A stretch of 64,000 nucleotides of DNA, taken from assembly GCA_020634315.1 (NCBI GenBank), contig JACKBV010000018.1:29025-93024 (forward strand), written 5' to 3'. The position numbers and the translations under genes are program-made. This document shows, piece after piece, positions 1 through 8,882 of the stretch (position 1 is the first letter of the stretch; each line of letters starts with the position of its first letter). The notes beneath the pieces are model-generated. The model saw nothing but the letters and a program-made list of their open reading frames with translations. It had not been told where the DNA came from and did no database searches. This DNA comes from Ardenticatenaceae bacterium. Its GTDB lineage: Bacteria > Chloroflexota > Anaerolineae > Promineifilales > Promineifilaceae.

Positions 1-594
1 ATTTTTGGTACAGATCATGTACCCGTCGAAGAGCAATATCGGCGTGTGTGGCAGCAGCCACCACCGCCACCGCCCCCCAAACCAGCCGAACCTCCCAGCG
101 CGGCGACAGAGGCGCAAATCAAAAAATTGTACCGGCAGTTGGCGCGTCGTTTTCATCCTGACCTGGCGACGGGGGATGCCGAACGCGCACGCCGCACAGA
201 GATGATGGCGGCGATTAATGATGCCTATGCGGCACGCAGCATGACCGAGTTGATGGCGATTGCGCGGCGTGCAGAATCCGCCACACCAGAGGCAACAGCG
301 GCCAGTGGGCAGACCGCCGAGGAAATGGCACAGGTGTTGGAAGCCGAGGTGCGCCGCTGCCGCCGCCGTTTGCATGCGATTGACCTGGAAATGACGAGTT
401 TGCATCAACATCATCTGGTTGAGTTGATGTTGGAGGTGAAGTTTGCCAGGAAGCGTAAGCGCGACATCTTGGGGGAGATGGCTGAGGAGTTACAGCGTAA
501 GATTGCGCGTAAAGAGGCGGAGCGGGACATGATTAAGGCGCAGTTTGATAGTATGGGGCTGCAAGGGGGAATGATTGGGCGTGATGGCAGTTGA
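1..594 (+). CDS. J-domain (DnaJ-like) protein, 5' truncated by window edge
   Basis: The frame is open from base 1, so the true start lies upstream. A Pro-rich stretch is followed by a partial J domain: a helix-II-like segment (KKLYRQLARRF), the diagnostic HPD motif near base 158, and a helix-III-like segment ending in INDAYAA. The remaining ~110 residues are Glu/Arg/Lys-rich and probably helical or coiled coil. J domains stimulate Hsp70 ATPase, and HPD is the contact motif. No Cys-rich or DnaJ C-terminal domain follows, so this is a stand-alone J protein and not canonical DnaJ. The client is unknown. Confidence 0.75.
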   Translation: MFGTDHVPVEEQYRRVWQQPPPPPPPKPAEPPSAATEAQIKKLYRQLARRFHPDLATGDAERARRTEMMAAINDAYAARSMTELMAIARRAESATPEATAASGQTAEEMAQVLEAEVRRCRRRLHAIDLEMTSLHQHHLVELMLEVKFARKRKRDILGEMAEELQRKIARKEAERDMIKAQFDSMGLQGGMIGRDGS

Positions 595-613
595 GCGACG
601 GTTTACGGCACCA

Positions 614-1438
614 TCATAATTTCCACTCAAATTGCAGCTGCTGCGCCTGTACGGCCGTTGGTTTGTCGGCGCGAATGCAGTGAATGAGGCCGTCGAGGGT
701 TTGCTCGCGGCGAATGATGAACCCGGTTTGATGCAGGAGATTGCGCCAATGGGCAGTGGGTGCCAGACCAAGAGCCATTGGCCCCATGACGAGGTTGTTG
801 GTGCGGGTACGGGTACGCTCGGCAATGAGTAAACGGCCGTTTGGCACCAAGACGCGCCTTACTTCACGCAGCAGCATTTCTTGATCCCCTATTTGCCAGA
901 ATTCAGACAATATCTCGTCGAGGATGACAGCCGAAATGCTTTCGTTGGGCAGGGGGAGCAGGTCGATACGGCCGTTACGCCAGGTGAAACGTGGATCGTC
1001 AATCATTGCCTGGGGCATGCGGGCGCGGCTGCGTGCCAGTCCGCGACTGGGCGTTAACTGTGGGTTGTAGACATCAATGATGTAAATTTGCCCGCTGGTT
1101 AAACGGCGTCCCATCGCCAGCGCTTGCTGTCGCCTGCCGAGGTCGATGAATGCAAAGTGGTCTGTTTCGCGAATTTGCCCCATGTCAAAAAGGGTGTGAT
1201 GCGGCTCTAAGCCGCCCACATCATAAAGCTGATGCAAAGACCATAGGCTGCCCATTAACGCGTAAACCATGACCAGAAGGAATGCCAAGGCCAACAAAAT
1301 GGGGCCGGGCCATCCTTGGATGGCGCTGACGCCAATTACCAGGACGGCAAGCACCAATCCTGCATACATCAGGGCGTAAAGAGGCCAATAGGCATTGATA
1401 TGGCGCATTGCGCCACGATAGCGGCTTTCTCGCTTCAT
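614..1438 (-). CDS. Membrane-anchored methyltransferase-like protein
   Basis: Two hydrophobic segments near the N terminus (from YALMYAGLVLAVLVIGV and ILLALAFLLVMVYAL) are followed by a class I SAM methyltransferase-like fold. It has a degenerate motif I (FIDLGRRQQALAMGR in place of a DxGxGxG loop), then IYIIDVY, an acidic LDEILSEFW segment and a VLVPNGRLLIAER strand like post-motif III. The fold predicts SAM-dependent methylation, but the poor glycine loop makes activity uncertain. An ATG at 1438 is used; an in-frame TTG at 1477 would add 13 basic residues. It is convergent with the J-domain gene. Confidence 0.55.
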   Translation of the reverse strand: MKRESRYRGAMRHINAYWPLYALMYAGLVLAVLVIGVSAIQGWPGPILLALAFLLVMVYALMGSLWSLHQLYDVGGLEPHHTLFDMGQIRETDHFAFIDLGRRQQALAMGRRLTSGQIYIIDVYNPQLTPSRGLARSRARMPQAMIDDPRFTWRNGRIDLLPLPNESISAVILDEILSEFWQIGDQEMLLREVRRVLVPNGRLLIAERTRTRTNNLVMGPMALGLAPTAHWRNLLHQTGFIIRREQTLDGLIHCIRADKPTAVQAQQLQFEWKL

Positions 1439-1551
1439 ACGTTGCTTTGTTCTAAACCCTCGTCGCCTTTTCCCCAATGTTTACTGAGTAGGCTTTCCTT
1501 TGGCCTAATCAGTATGGTATTGTAGCGAAAAAGACCTCATGAGGTGCTGGA

Positions 1552-2154
1552 ATGTCGAGTATATATGAAAGATTGGTAGAGCGGTATGAGACGGGGCAAG
1601 TTCCTTGGGATGCAGAGCTGCCGCCACCAGAGGTGATGGCGACGTTGGCGCATTTGCCGCCAGGGCGGGCGCTGGATTTGGGCTGTGGATACGGCCGTGC
1701 CAGCATCTACATGGCGCGGCAAGGGTGGCAGGTGGACGGGATCGACTTTGTCGCGCAGGCGATTGATGAGGCCGAGCGCCGTGCCGAGGCTGCGGGTGTT
1801 ATTACGGCCGTTTCCTTTCACGTCCACGCGGTGACATCATTGCCATTCCTCACAGATTCCTATGACTTCGCCTTGGATGTAGGCTGTTTGCACAACTTTG
1901 ATCTGGCGCAAATGCAGGCCTATGCGGGCGAACTCACGCGCTTGCTGCGACCGGGCGGTTTGTATCTGCTGTTTGCCCATTTGCGCAATGAAAGCGACGC
2001 AGAAGATGATAGCTGGCGTTGGATAGCGGAGGATGAGTTGTTGGCGGCGTTTGCCGGTGGATTTGTTGCAGAGCGTGTGGAACACGGCACGACCCAGGTC
2101 GGTGATAATCCGCCCTGGCGTTCTGCCTGGTTTTGGCTGCGGAGGAAGGGATAA
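1552..2154 (+). CDS. Class I SAM-dependent methyltransferase
   Basis: A 200-residue protein with textbook motif I (ALDLGCGYGRASIYMA, about residues 40-55), acidic motif VDGIDF, DVGCLHNF in the motif II region and LLRPGGLYLLFAHL after it. The size and sequence suit the TehB/thiopurine-like small-molecule methyltransferases, but the substrate cannot be read from sequence. Cytosolic. A GAGGTG sequence precedes the ATG. Its stop overlaps the next start (TAATG), so the lipoprotein hydrolase downstream is probably co-translated. Confidence 0.8.
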   Translation: MSSIYERLVERYETGQVPWDAELPPPEVMATLAHLPPGRALDLGCGYGRASIYMARQGWQVDGIDFVAQAIDEAERRAEAAGVITAVSFHVHAVTSLPFLTDSYDFALDVGCLHNFDLAQMQAYAGELTRLLRPGGLYLLFAHLRNESDAEDDSWRWIAEDELLAAFAGGFVAERVEHGTTQVGDNPPWRSAWFWLRRKG

Positions 2155-2948
2155 TGCGTGTGCGTTATTGGCTCAGTGTGATCGGGTTGCTGCTGTTGGC
2201 CGCTTGTGCTGGGGGGAATGTGGCGGAGGAAACGGCCGTTTCCAATGATCAAGCCAATCCCCCTCTTTCATCTGCGGAGAGCGTCGTTGCAGAAGCGGCC
2301 GCGGTGGTGGACGAAGTCGTCACCATTCCCGCCAGCGATGGGTTAGCTTTGCAAGCCGCTTTTATGCGTCCGGGGGGAGATGGGCCGTTTCCCGCTGTGC
2401 TGCTGCTGCACATGTTGGGCAGCGAGCGCCAGGCATGGGAGCAGGCGGGCGTGATGGCGGCGCTGGTTGAGGCGGGCTATGCAGTGCTGGCGCTGGATAT
2501 GCGTGGACATGGGGCAACGGGCGGCAAGAGCGACTGGCAGTTGGCGCAAGATGATGTGCAGCGGGTGTGGTCTTATCTGGCGGAACGGCCGGATGTGGAT
2601 GGAACAGAAACGGCCGTTATTGGGGCTAGCATTGGCGCCAACCTGGCGCTCATTACTGCTGCGGCTCATGACGACGTGCGTACCGCCGTTTTGTTGTCGC
2701 CGGGGCTTGATTATCGCGGGGTGACGACGGAGGATGCGCTGGCTGCTTATGGGGAACGGCCGTTGCTCATCGTTGCCAGCGAAAAAGACACCTATGCCGC
2801 CAACTCCTCGCGCACATTGCACGAGCAGGCAGCCGCGGCGACGCTGCATCTCTATCAAGATGCGGGGCATGGCACCCAAATGTTTGCCGCACAGCCAGAC
2901 CTGATTCCCATGCTCCTTGATTGGCTCAATCTCTATTTGCGCGAATAA
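2154..2948 (+). CDS. Alpha/beta hydrolase lipoprotein
   Basis: The N terminus is a lipoprotein signal (LLLLAAC lipobox, Cys about residue 16), so the protein is probably anchored outside the membrane. After an acidic linker comes an alpha/beta hydrolase of dienelactone hydrolase type: oxyanion region LLHMLGS, DMRGHGATG, nucleophile elbow GASIGAN, acid in ASEKD and the catalytic His in AGHGTQ. The triad is complete. The ATG at 2154 overlaps the preceding stop by one base and has GGAGGAAGG just upstream. An in-frame TTG at 2133 lies before that site and is rejected. Substrate unknown. Confidence 0.8.
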   Translation: MRVRYWLSVIGLLLLAACAGGNVAEETAVSNDQANPPLSSAESVVAEAAAVVDEVVTIPASDGLALQAAFMRPGGDGPFPAVLLLHMLGSERQAWEQAGVMAALVEAGYAVLALDMRGHGATGGKSDWQLAQDDVQRVWSYLAERPDVDGTETAVIGASIGANLALITAAAHDDVRTAVLLSPGLDYRGVTTEDALAAYGERPLLIVASEKDTYAANSSRTLHEQAAAATLHLYQDAGHGTQMFAAQPDLIPMLLDWLNLYLRE

Positions 2949-3028
2949 CGGCAGCTTCCTGCCAACTTTTGCGACGTTGTCACCTTTTTCCCGTAGTGAA
3001 CTATGACTTTTGAATTTTGGAGGATCAC

Positions 3029-3397
3029 ATGAACTTTTTAGGCAATCTCATCTGGTTGATTTTCGGCGGTTTTCTCGCCGGCCTGGGTTACATTCTGGGT
3101 GGGCTGTTGTTGTGCTTGACCATTGTCGGCATTCCATTTGGCGTGCAGTCCATTAAATTGGGATTGGCAACGATGGTGCCTTTTGGCAAAGAGGTACACG
3201 AGGCGCAACAAGGCGATGGCTTTTTGCGGATGCTGTTTAATGTGCTTTGGCTGGTTTTGTTTGGCTGGGAAATTGCGGTTGCCCATTTAACCGGGGCTAT
3301 CATTTTGGCGATTACAGTCGTTGGCATTCCCTTTGCCAAACAACATTTTAAGCTGATCCCTGTGGCGCTGTTTCCTTTTAGCTATGATTTGCACTGA
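3029..3397 (+). CDS. yccF: YccF-family (DUF307) inner membrane protein
   Basis: A 122-residue, very hydrophobic protein with the two repeated halves typical of YccF. Each half ends in a near-identical motif (TIVGIPFGVQSIKL and TVVGIPFAKQHFKL) after a long membrane segment beginning NLIWLIFGGF or NVLWLVLFGW. The ATG at 3029 has TGGAGG six bases upstream, which rules out the earlier in-frame start. The family is widespread, but its function is not established. Confidence 0.85.
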   Translation: MNFLGNLIWLIFGGFLAGLGYILGGLLLCLTIVGIPFGVQSIKLGLATMVPFGKEVHEAQQGDGFLRMLFNVLWLVLFGWEIAVAHLTGAIILAITVVGIPFAKQHFKLIPVALFPFSYDLH

Positions 3398-3449
3398 AAA
3401 TGGGCGCAAAGTTTGACGACGAGCTTATTCGGCGTTAAAAAACAGCTTC

Positions 3450-4178
3450 ATGGCATATAAAATACTTGTCGTTGAAGATGATGCAACTTTGTTGGAAACA
3501 TTGGAATATAACCTGGCACGCCAGGGTTATGAGGTGATAACGGCCGTAAACGGCCGTGTTGCCCTTGAACTAGCCCGTCGGCAAGAGCCTAACCTTATTC
3601 TGCTCGATGTGATGCTGCCAGAACTGGATGGCTTTGAAGTATGCCGCATCTTGCGGCAGGAGATAAGCGTCCCCATTTTAATGCTGACCGCTCGTGCCGA
3701 TGAAATTGACAAAATTGTTGGCCTCGAAGTAGGAGCAGATGATTATTTAACCAAGCCGTTTAGCATGCGCGAATTAATGGCGCGTGTCAAAGCGCTGCTG
3801 CGGCGCGTTGAATTGATTCGTGAAGAATTAGCTGTGACGCGTGAGGCGGGGAATGAGCAGACCGTGCAAGGCCAGCTCGCCAATTTGACATTTGGCAATC
3901 TGGTCATTGACCAAAATCGGCGCGAAGTGCGCCTGGATGAGCAGCCCTTACGCCTCAAGCCGAAAGAATTTGATTTGCTGGTCTTTTTGTCGCGCCATCA
4001 AGGTATTGCCTTATCACGTGATCTCATTTTGGAGCGAGTGTGGGGCTGGTCTTATGATGGCAACAGCCGCACGGTGGATGTCCATGTGCGTTGGCTGCGC
4101 GAGAAGATTGAGCCAAACCCGGCTGATGCGCAGCGTATTGTCACTGTGCGCGGCATTGGCTATCGCTTTGATGGGTAG
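3450..4178 (+). CDS. Two-component response regulator, OmpR/PhoB family
   Basis: 242 residues. The receiver domain (about 1-120) has a complete phosphorylation site: acidic E9/D10/D11, phospho-acceptor D53 (LILLDVMLP), T80 and K102 in TKPF. A winged-helix DNA-binding domain follows (about 145-241) with KPKEFDLLVFLSRH, SRTVDVHVRWLREK and VRGIGYRF. The sensor kinase starts 70 bases downstream, so the two are a cognate pair, most like PhoB/PhoR or PhoP. Two ACGGCCGT copies 10 bp apart lie in the receiver coding region at 3540-3557. Confidence 0.92.
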   Translation: MAYKILVVEDDATLLETLEYNLARQGYEVITAVNGRVALELARRQEPNLILLDVMLPELDGFEVCRILRQEISVPILMLTARADEIDKIVGLEVGADDYLTKPFSMRELMARVKALLRRVELIREELAVTREAGNEQTVQGQLANLTFGNLVIDQNRREVRLDEQPLRLKPKEFDLLVFLSRHQGIALSRDLILERVWGWSYDGNSRTVDVHVRWLREKIEPNPADAQRIVTVRGIGYRFDG

Positions 4179-4247
4179 TAACCCGCCCACACATAAATCG
4201 GCGGCTAGCTGATGGGTTGGCTGCCTGCCTGGTTACACTGAGTTTTT

Positions 4248-5660
4248 ATGCGGGAATTGCGCTGGCATTACGTGGTGGGGTATCTCTTCCTGATCATCGT
4301 GGTTATGATCTCGTTAGGGTACTCCTTGACGCGCCCCTTGTGCCTGGGGGATGCGGATTGTGTGCGCCGCATGGTTGCTTTTGCCGCGATGTGGCTGATT
4401 GGCCTGGGGTTGCTGTTCGCGATTTTGTCCCACAGGCAAACAATAGCCTTGCTGCGCCAGTTGATTTTTTTGACGCAGCGGATTGCTTCTGGCGATACGC
4501 AGGCGCGGCTGCTGCCGCAGCAATCCGGCGAATTTGCTGCTCTGATTCATGCTTTTAATGATTTGAAAGATCATTTGGTGGGGCAAATTGACGCCCTGGC
4601 CGAGCAGCAGCGTCAATTGGCGTTGGTTTTTGAATATACGGCCGATGGCGTTTTGATTCTTGACCGCTTAAGTTACGTCCATCTGATTAACCCGGCAGCG
4701 TTGCAGTTGTTGAAGACATCGGAAGAGAATGCGCTGCGGCGTAGTTTTGCTGAGGTGGTGCGCCATCACCAATTAATTGAGTTGTTCCAGCAATGTGATA
4801 TGAAGCAGGAGCGGCAGGTGCAGGCTTTTGAGGTTGGAAACGGCCGTTTTCTGCAAGCAACCATCACCCCATTTCAGGAAAGGGGCGTGCGCGGTTATCT
4901 GGTCATTTTGCAAGACATGACAGCGATGCGCCGCCTGGAAACCGTGCGCCGCGATTTTGTGAGCAATGTTTCGCATGAACTGCGCACGCCGTTGGCCTCT
5001 TTGCGTGCCGTCATCGAGACATTGCAAGATGGCGCACTGGAAGAGCCGGAAGTGGCGGAACGCTTTTTGCGTCGCGCTGTCCGTGAAGTGGACACATTGA
5101 CGCAAATGGTTGAGGAGTTGCTGGAATTGTCGCGTATTGAATCGGGACGTGTGCCTTTGCGCTTGCAGGCAACGGCCGTTTCCGATCTGGTTTTGCTGCC
5201 TCTGGAACGCTTGCGCGACCAGGCAGAGCGAGGCGAAGTGCAGCTTGTGCTAAATTTGCCGGGCACTTTGCCGTTGGTATTGGCCGACGCGGCGCGGGTG
5301 CAGCAGGTCATTTCCAATTTGCTGCACAATGCCATCAAGTTTACGCCGCCCGGCGGCCGTGTCGAAGTTCGTGCTTACCCGACGCAGCAAAACAAGCATC
5401 ATCCGCTGCCAGCAGATGATGATACCGTGACGATTGAGGTCAAAGATAGCGGCATTGGTATTTCGGCGACTGATTTGCCGCGTATTTTTGAGCGATTTTA
5501 CAAGTCGGACCGTGCCCGTACCCGCAGCCACGGGGGCACGGGATTGGGTCTGGCTATTGCCCGCCATCTTGTTGAAGCGCATAACGGCCGTATCTGGGTA
5601 AAGAGCCATGAAAATGAGGGCAGCTCCTTTTACTTTACACTGCCATTAGCCGACGCCTGA
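4248..5660 (+). CDS. PhoR-like sensor histidine kinase (2 TM, HAMP, PAS, HisKA, HATPase)
   Basis: 470 residues. Two N-terminal membrane helices (about 9-26 and 42-62) enclose a very short extracytoplasmic loop, so sensing is probably intramembrane or cytosolic. HAMP-like and PAS segments follow (PAS about 130-225). The HisKA H-box FVSNVSHELRTPLASL has phospho-acceptor His243. The ATPase domain has the N box (VISNLLHNAIKFT), DSGIGI, FERFYKSD and GTGLGLAIARHLVEAH. It forms an operon with the upstream regulator. The domain order matches phosphate-type PhoR, but no pst or phoU genes are visible to confirm the signal. Confidence 0.9.
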   Translation: MRELRWHYVVGYLFLIIVVMISLGYSLTRPLCLGDADCVRRMVAFAAMWLIGLGLLFAILSHRQTIALLRQLIFLTQRIASGDTQARLLPQQSGEFAALIHAFNDLKDHLVGQIDALAEQQRQLALVFEYTADGVLILDRLSYVHLINPAALQLLKTSEENALRRSFAEVVRHHQLIELFQQCDMKQERQVQAFEVGNGRFLQATITPFQERGVRGYLVILQDMTAMRRLETVRRDFVSNVSHELRTPLASLRAVIETLQDGALEEPEVAERFLRRAVREVDTLTQMVEELLELSRIESGRVPLRLQATAVSDLVLLPLERLRDQAERGEVQLVLNLPGTLPLVLADAARVQQVISNLLHNAIKFTPPGGRVEVRAYPTQQNKHHPLPADDDTVTIEVKDSGIGISATDLPRIFERFYKSDRARTRSHGGTGLGLAIARHLVEAHNGRIWVKSHENEGSSFYFTLPLADA

Positions 5661-5803
5661 GTGCCATCTCCTCCGCCTTCTGGATGACAATAATCACACA
5701 CATCGGGTGACATTCGTTACTAGATACATGTGCGTGTGCGCTTTACACTTATGTCTATACACTAAACAAACAATATCCCGAACTTGCTGAAAAGCTTAAT
5801 CTC

Positions 5804-6283
5804 ATGAAGAAAATTCGACTGCTAATTATAGAAGAACATGCTGCTGTACGGTGGGCACTCGAAATTCGGTTACGATCATCAGCCAGAATTGAGTTGGTGG
5901 CAGCGACCGAGGATTTGAGTGCTGGTTGTCAGGCAGTTCGTCAATCGCACCCGGATGTGGTTTTGCTGGGATGCAAAGGCAGTCGCAATGAAAAGCTGTT
6001 CCAGCTGGCCGGGGCGGTGCGCGATATGGTTGAACAACAAACGGCCGTTATTGCCCTGGCGTCCTATGCAGATGAAATTGAGCGGGAGATGTTGTTACAA
6101 GCTGGCGCTTCGCGTTATTTGCTCAAGGACATTAATTCGCCGCAGCTTATCAATGAAATTGAGCTGGCTGCACAGCGTAATTACAGCCAACGTCGCCTGT
6201 ATCCGGCTGATTATTTACCGGCACAAGGGCCGGGATGCAACCCATTTGTGGGCTTGGACAACGCCGTACCTGGCAGTCATTGA
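5804..6283 (+). CDS. Stand-alone receiver-like protein lacking the phospho-acceptor Asp
   Basis: 159 residues that align with a NarL-type receiver domain: MKKIRLLIIEEHAAVR, PDVVLLG, IALASYADE and ASRYLLKDI. The position that should carry the phosphorylated Asp is Gly56 (VVLLG in place of VVLLD), and the acidic pair is Glu10-Glu11. Ser87 and Lys108 of the switch are kept. No DNA-binding domain follows; the C-terminal ~35 residues are unassigned. It looks like a pseudo-receiver that works without aspartate phosphorylation. No partner gene is obvious, and a strong bidirectional terminator follows. Confidence 0.75.
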   Translation: MKKIRLLIIEEHAAVRWALEIRLRSSARIELVAATEDLSAGCQAVRQSHPDVVLLGCKGSRNEKLFQLAGAVRDMVEQQTAVIALASYADEIEREMLLQAGASRYLLKDINSPQLINEIELAAQRNYSQRRLYPADYLPAQGPGCNPFVGLDNAVPGSH

Positions 6284-6309
6284 GAGTAAATTTTCCCCTG
6301 TAAAAACAG

Positions 6310-6369
6310 CGGGGATTAGAGGATTAGCGGCTTACGAAAAGTCCACTAATTTTCTAATCCCCGTTTTTT
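6310..6369. terminator. Bidirectional rho-independent terminator
   Basis: A perfect 11-bp stem (arms 6310-6320 CGGGGATTAGA and 6353-6363) is extended inside by a second imperfect stem (ATTAGCGG with CCACTAAT). T6 follows on the plus strand, and A5 at 6302-6306 gives a T tract on the minus strand. It lies between the convergent receiver-like and DHOD-like genes. Confidence 0.85.
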
Positions 6370-7378
6370 ATTTGTGTGAGAAAGGGTGTTTTTGCGCCGC
6401 CAGCACTTGCATATAGTTGGCGCGTTCGAAAGCTGCGGAATCCCCTGCTTCTATCAAGCTGAGCTTGCCCCGAATGTCGTCAACGGATGTGTAACCACGA
6501 TTGCTGAGCCAGGTTGTCATTTCCGTGAGTGTGGTTTGAATGTGGCCGATGCCGTTTTGCAGCAGGGCGGAGGCCATCATTGCGGTTTGTGCGCCCGCAT
6601 AAAGGCATTTGAGGACATCGGCACCGCTGTGGACGCCGCCAGTAATTGCCAGGTCAATATGGAGGAAACTGCTCAAGATGGCCGCCCAGCGCAGTCGCAG
6701 GCGTAATTCTTGTGGATGGCTTAAATCTAGGGTGGAAACGGCCGTTTCCGTGTCCAGGTCAATATCCGGCTGATAAAACCGGTTGAAGATGACCAATCCG
6801 TCAGCCCCCGCCTTTTCGATTTGTTGGGCCATGTGCGCCGTCGCGCTGAAATAAGGGCCGATTTTCACAGCGACCGGTATCTTGACGCCACTTTTGACGC
6901 TTGCCACCAATTCCAGGCACATCTTTTCTAAATCGGCGCTGGTGATGCGTGGGTTTGTTGGCAAATAATAGATGTTTAATTCCAACGCATCAGCCCCCGC
7001 TGCTTCTAAGAGCTGTGCATATTGCACCCACTCGCTCGAATAATATCCATTCAAGCTGCCAATGATGGGAATGGCAACCGCTTTCTTGGCTGCATACAAA
7101 TGGGAAAGATACCCTTTCACGCCCAGGTTGTAACTCTCCATCTGTGGGAAATCAGGTTGGGTGTTTCCGGGTTGTGCGCGAGGGGGTGTGGGGGAAACGG
7201 CCGTTCCTTTGCTCTGCTGCTCAAGCTGCTCCTCAAAAAGCGAAAAGAGCACAACGGCGCTGGCTCCCGCTTCCTCCATTTGCTTGATCTGGTTAATGCT
7301 GCCAGACAAGGGCGAGGCAGCCACAACCAATGGATTTTTCAAAGAGATACCAAGGTAGTTTGTGCGTAAATCTACCAT
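6368..7378 (-). CDS. Dihydroorotate dehydrogenase-like flavoprotein
   Basis: 336 residues with a TIM-barrel DHOD-like fold: VDLRTNYLGISLKNPLVVAASPLSG at the N terminus, PIIGSLNG, AVKIGPYF, and a C-terminal FMN-phosphate region (AITGGVHSGADVLKCLYAGA). The segment where true PyrD proteins have NxxCPN with the catalytic Cys reads ELNIYYLPTN, so orotate formation is doubtful. This subfamily is usually annotated only as DHOD-like. The start at 7378 is chosen because TAAGGA lies eight bases upstream; a longer in-frame start at 7423 has no such site. No pyrimidine genes are nearby. Confidence 0.8.
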   Translation of the reverse strand: MVDLRTNYLGISLKNPLVVAASPLSGSINQIKQMEEAGASAVVLFSLFEEQLEQQSKGTAVSPTPPRAQPGNTQPDFPQMESYNLGVKGYLSHLYAAKKAVAIPIIGSLNGYYSSEWVQYAQLLEAAGADALELNIYYLPTNPRITSADLEKMCLELVASVKSGVKIPVAVKIGPYFSATAHMAQQIEKAGADGLVIFNRFYQPDIDLDTETAVSTLDLSHPQELRLRLRWAAILSSFLHIDLAITGGVHSGADVLKCLYAGAQTAMMASALLQNGIGHIQTTLTEMTTWLSNRGYTSVDDIRGKLSLIEAGDSAAFERANYMQVLAAQKHPFSHK

Positions 7379-7646
7379 CTTTTTCCTTACCAATTTTTTG
7401 CCGCCAACGATATGGCATGGCATTCAGTTTTTTATATGGTAGTTAACAATTCATTGTAACTACTGGACAAGCAAGAAGTTCGTTTTAAAATCGCGGTTAA
7501 TGTACCGCTCAAGTCTAACATAGCCACAAGTCCTAGAACAGCATAAATCACAAATCGTTATGACAGATGTCAGCTATGAACGGTTACATTTTGCACTCCC
7601 CTTCATGGGTTTGATGGATAAACTAATAGAAATTAAGTGAGGAAAT

Positions 7647-8324
7647 ATGGCAAAGAGAACAAAACAAAAACGTCAGGCAGCAAATCGTGAAACGAATTGG
7701 CTTCTCATCGGCGGCATCATTGCGGTTGGTGTGATCGTCTTATTCGCATTACTTTTCTTATCTTTACAAGGCCCAGAAAAAATCACATTGCTTGGATATT
7801 GTGAAGATAACCCTGACCGTTGTGTTACGCGTGGCAATAAAGATTCAGATGTAGTGGTTGTGGAAGTATCTGACTATGGGTGCAGCCACTGCCGCGATTT
7901 TCATGCCGAGACACTCCCCCTTCTCAAACAACAGTACATTGATACAGATGAAATCTATTGGGTCGTGATGCCTTATGCTTTATCTGCCACCACACTGCCA
8001 GCTAGCAATGCTGCAATGTGCGCCAATGAGCAAGGCGCTTTCTTTGAATATAGCGATGCGCTTTTTGAGCAGCAGTCAAATGCGACGCTTGCTTTGACGC
8101 GTGCTGGCTTTGAGCAGGCTGCCGAATCGCTGGGGCTGGATATGGATGCATTTTCACAATGTCTGAGCGACGGCCGTTACAATTCTGTTGTGAGCGAAAA
8201 TGCAGATACAGCCCGCTCTGCTGGTGTGTCAGCAACCCCCACTTTTTTCCTGAATGATAGTATGTTGGAAGGAGCATATCCTTTCGCTATTTTCCAACAA
8301 CGTCTCGATGCACTTTTGAACTAG
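7647..8324 (+). CDS. DsbA-family thiol-disulfide oxidoreductase, membrane anchored
   Basis: 225 residues. A basic N terminus and one membrane helix (about 19-40) place the thioredoxin-fold domain outside the cytoplasm. The active site is C79-S-H-C82 (SDYGCSHCRDFH), and the cis-Pro loop is SATPTFF near residue 196. Additional Cys at 52 and 59 could form a structural disulfide. It should oxidise exported proteins. The VKOR gene that could re-oxidise it starts seven bases after its stop, so the two are a functional pair. Confidence 0.9.
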   Translation: MAKRTKQKRQAANRETNWLLIGGIIAVGVIVLFALLFLSLQGPEKITLLGYCEDNPDRCVTRGNKDSDVVVVEVSDYGCSHCRDFHAETLPLLKQQYIDTDEIYWVVMPYALSATTLPASNAAMCANEQGAFFEYSDALFEQQSNATLALTRAGFEQAAESLGLDMDAFSQCLSDGRYNSVVSENADTARSAGVSATPTFFLNDSMLEGAYPFAIFQQRLDALLN

Positions 8325-8331
8325 GTGAGTT

Positions 8332-8784
8332 ATGCGTATAGAAGATTGGCAAATCAAAGTTATACAATTGTTGTCTGTTGCCGGTATTGTTGTCGCTTTC
8401 TTTTTGTACCTGTACCACGACGGCAGTCTGATAGGTGTCTGTACAGCTAGTGGTTGGGATGATTGTGGACAGGTTAGCGGCCCAGATGCGCCATACTCGA
8501 CGGTTGGTCCCATTCCTGTAGCTTTGATTGGATTGGTAGGCTATATCTTCATTTTTGGGTTAACCTGGCTGCGTGATTGGTTGCCCATTTTGGATGATTA
8601 TTTACCAGAGTTGATGCTGGGAACAACAGCACTCGCCTTTTTATTTACTTTGTGGCTGACGGCATTAGAGATTTTTGTGATTCATGCTGTGTGTCGTTAT
8701 TGTGTGGTTTCGGCTGTGATTATCACAGTCATGTTTGGCTTGTCGATTAGTTATTTGCGCTCGGCTAACCAAGCCGCAGAATGA
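8332..8784 (+). CDS. Vitamin K epoxide reductase (VKOR) family protein
   Basis: 150 residues with four membrane segments and the four family cysteines: loop pair C37 and C45, and the redox centre C121-R-Y-C124. The conserved YSTVGPIPVALIGLVGY segment after the loop cysteines fits the VKOR family. In bacteria such proteins replace DsbB and pass electrons from a DsbA-like partner to quinone. The partner is encoded immediately upstream. Start ATG at 8332. Confidence 0.9.
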   Translation: MRIEDWQIKVIQLLSVAGIVVAFFLYLYHDGSLIGVCTASGWDDCGQVSGPDAPYSTVGPIPVALIGLVGYIFIFGLTWLRDWLPILDDYLPELMLGTTALAFLFTLWLTALEIFVIHAVCRYCVVSAVIITVMFGLSISYLRSANQAAE

Positions 8785-8827
8785 GATTTGTGAACGTGGC
8801 GGTACATTAATCACAATTGGTGTGATG

Positions 8828-8860
8828 TGTTGTGTGAAGGATGTTTGCCTTCACGCAACA
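8828..8860. other. 13-bp hairpin between VKOR and CBS genes
   Basis: Arms 8828-8840 (TGTTGTGTGAAGG) and 8848-8860 (CCTTCACGCAACA) pair along 13 bp with a single G-U, around a 7-base loop. No T tract follows. It sits 23 bases before the start of the CBS gene and 10 bases before its Shine-Dalgarno site. It could be an RNA-processing or stability element or a weak terminator. Confidence 0.5.
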
Positions 8861-8882
8861 TGCTCACCCTGGAGGTCTGGTG

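Noticed and set aside
46..594. GTG at 46 as the true start of the J-domain gene
   Set aside because: The frame is open back to base 1 and the J domain is better explained as part of a longer upstream reading frame.
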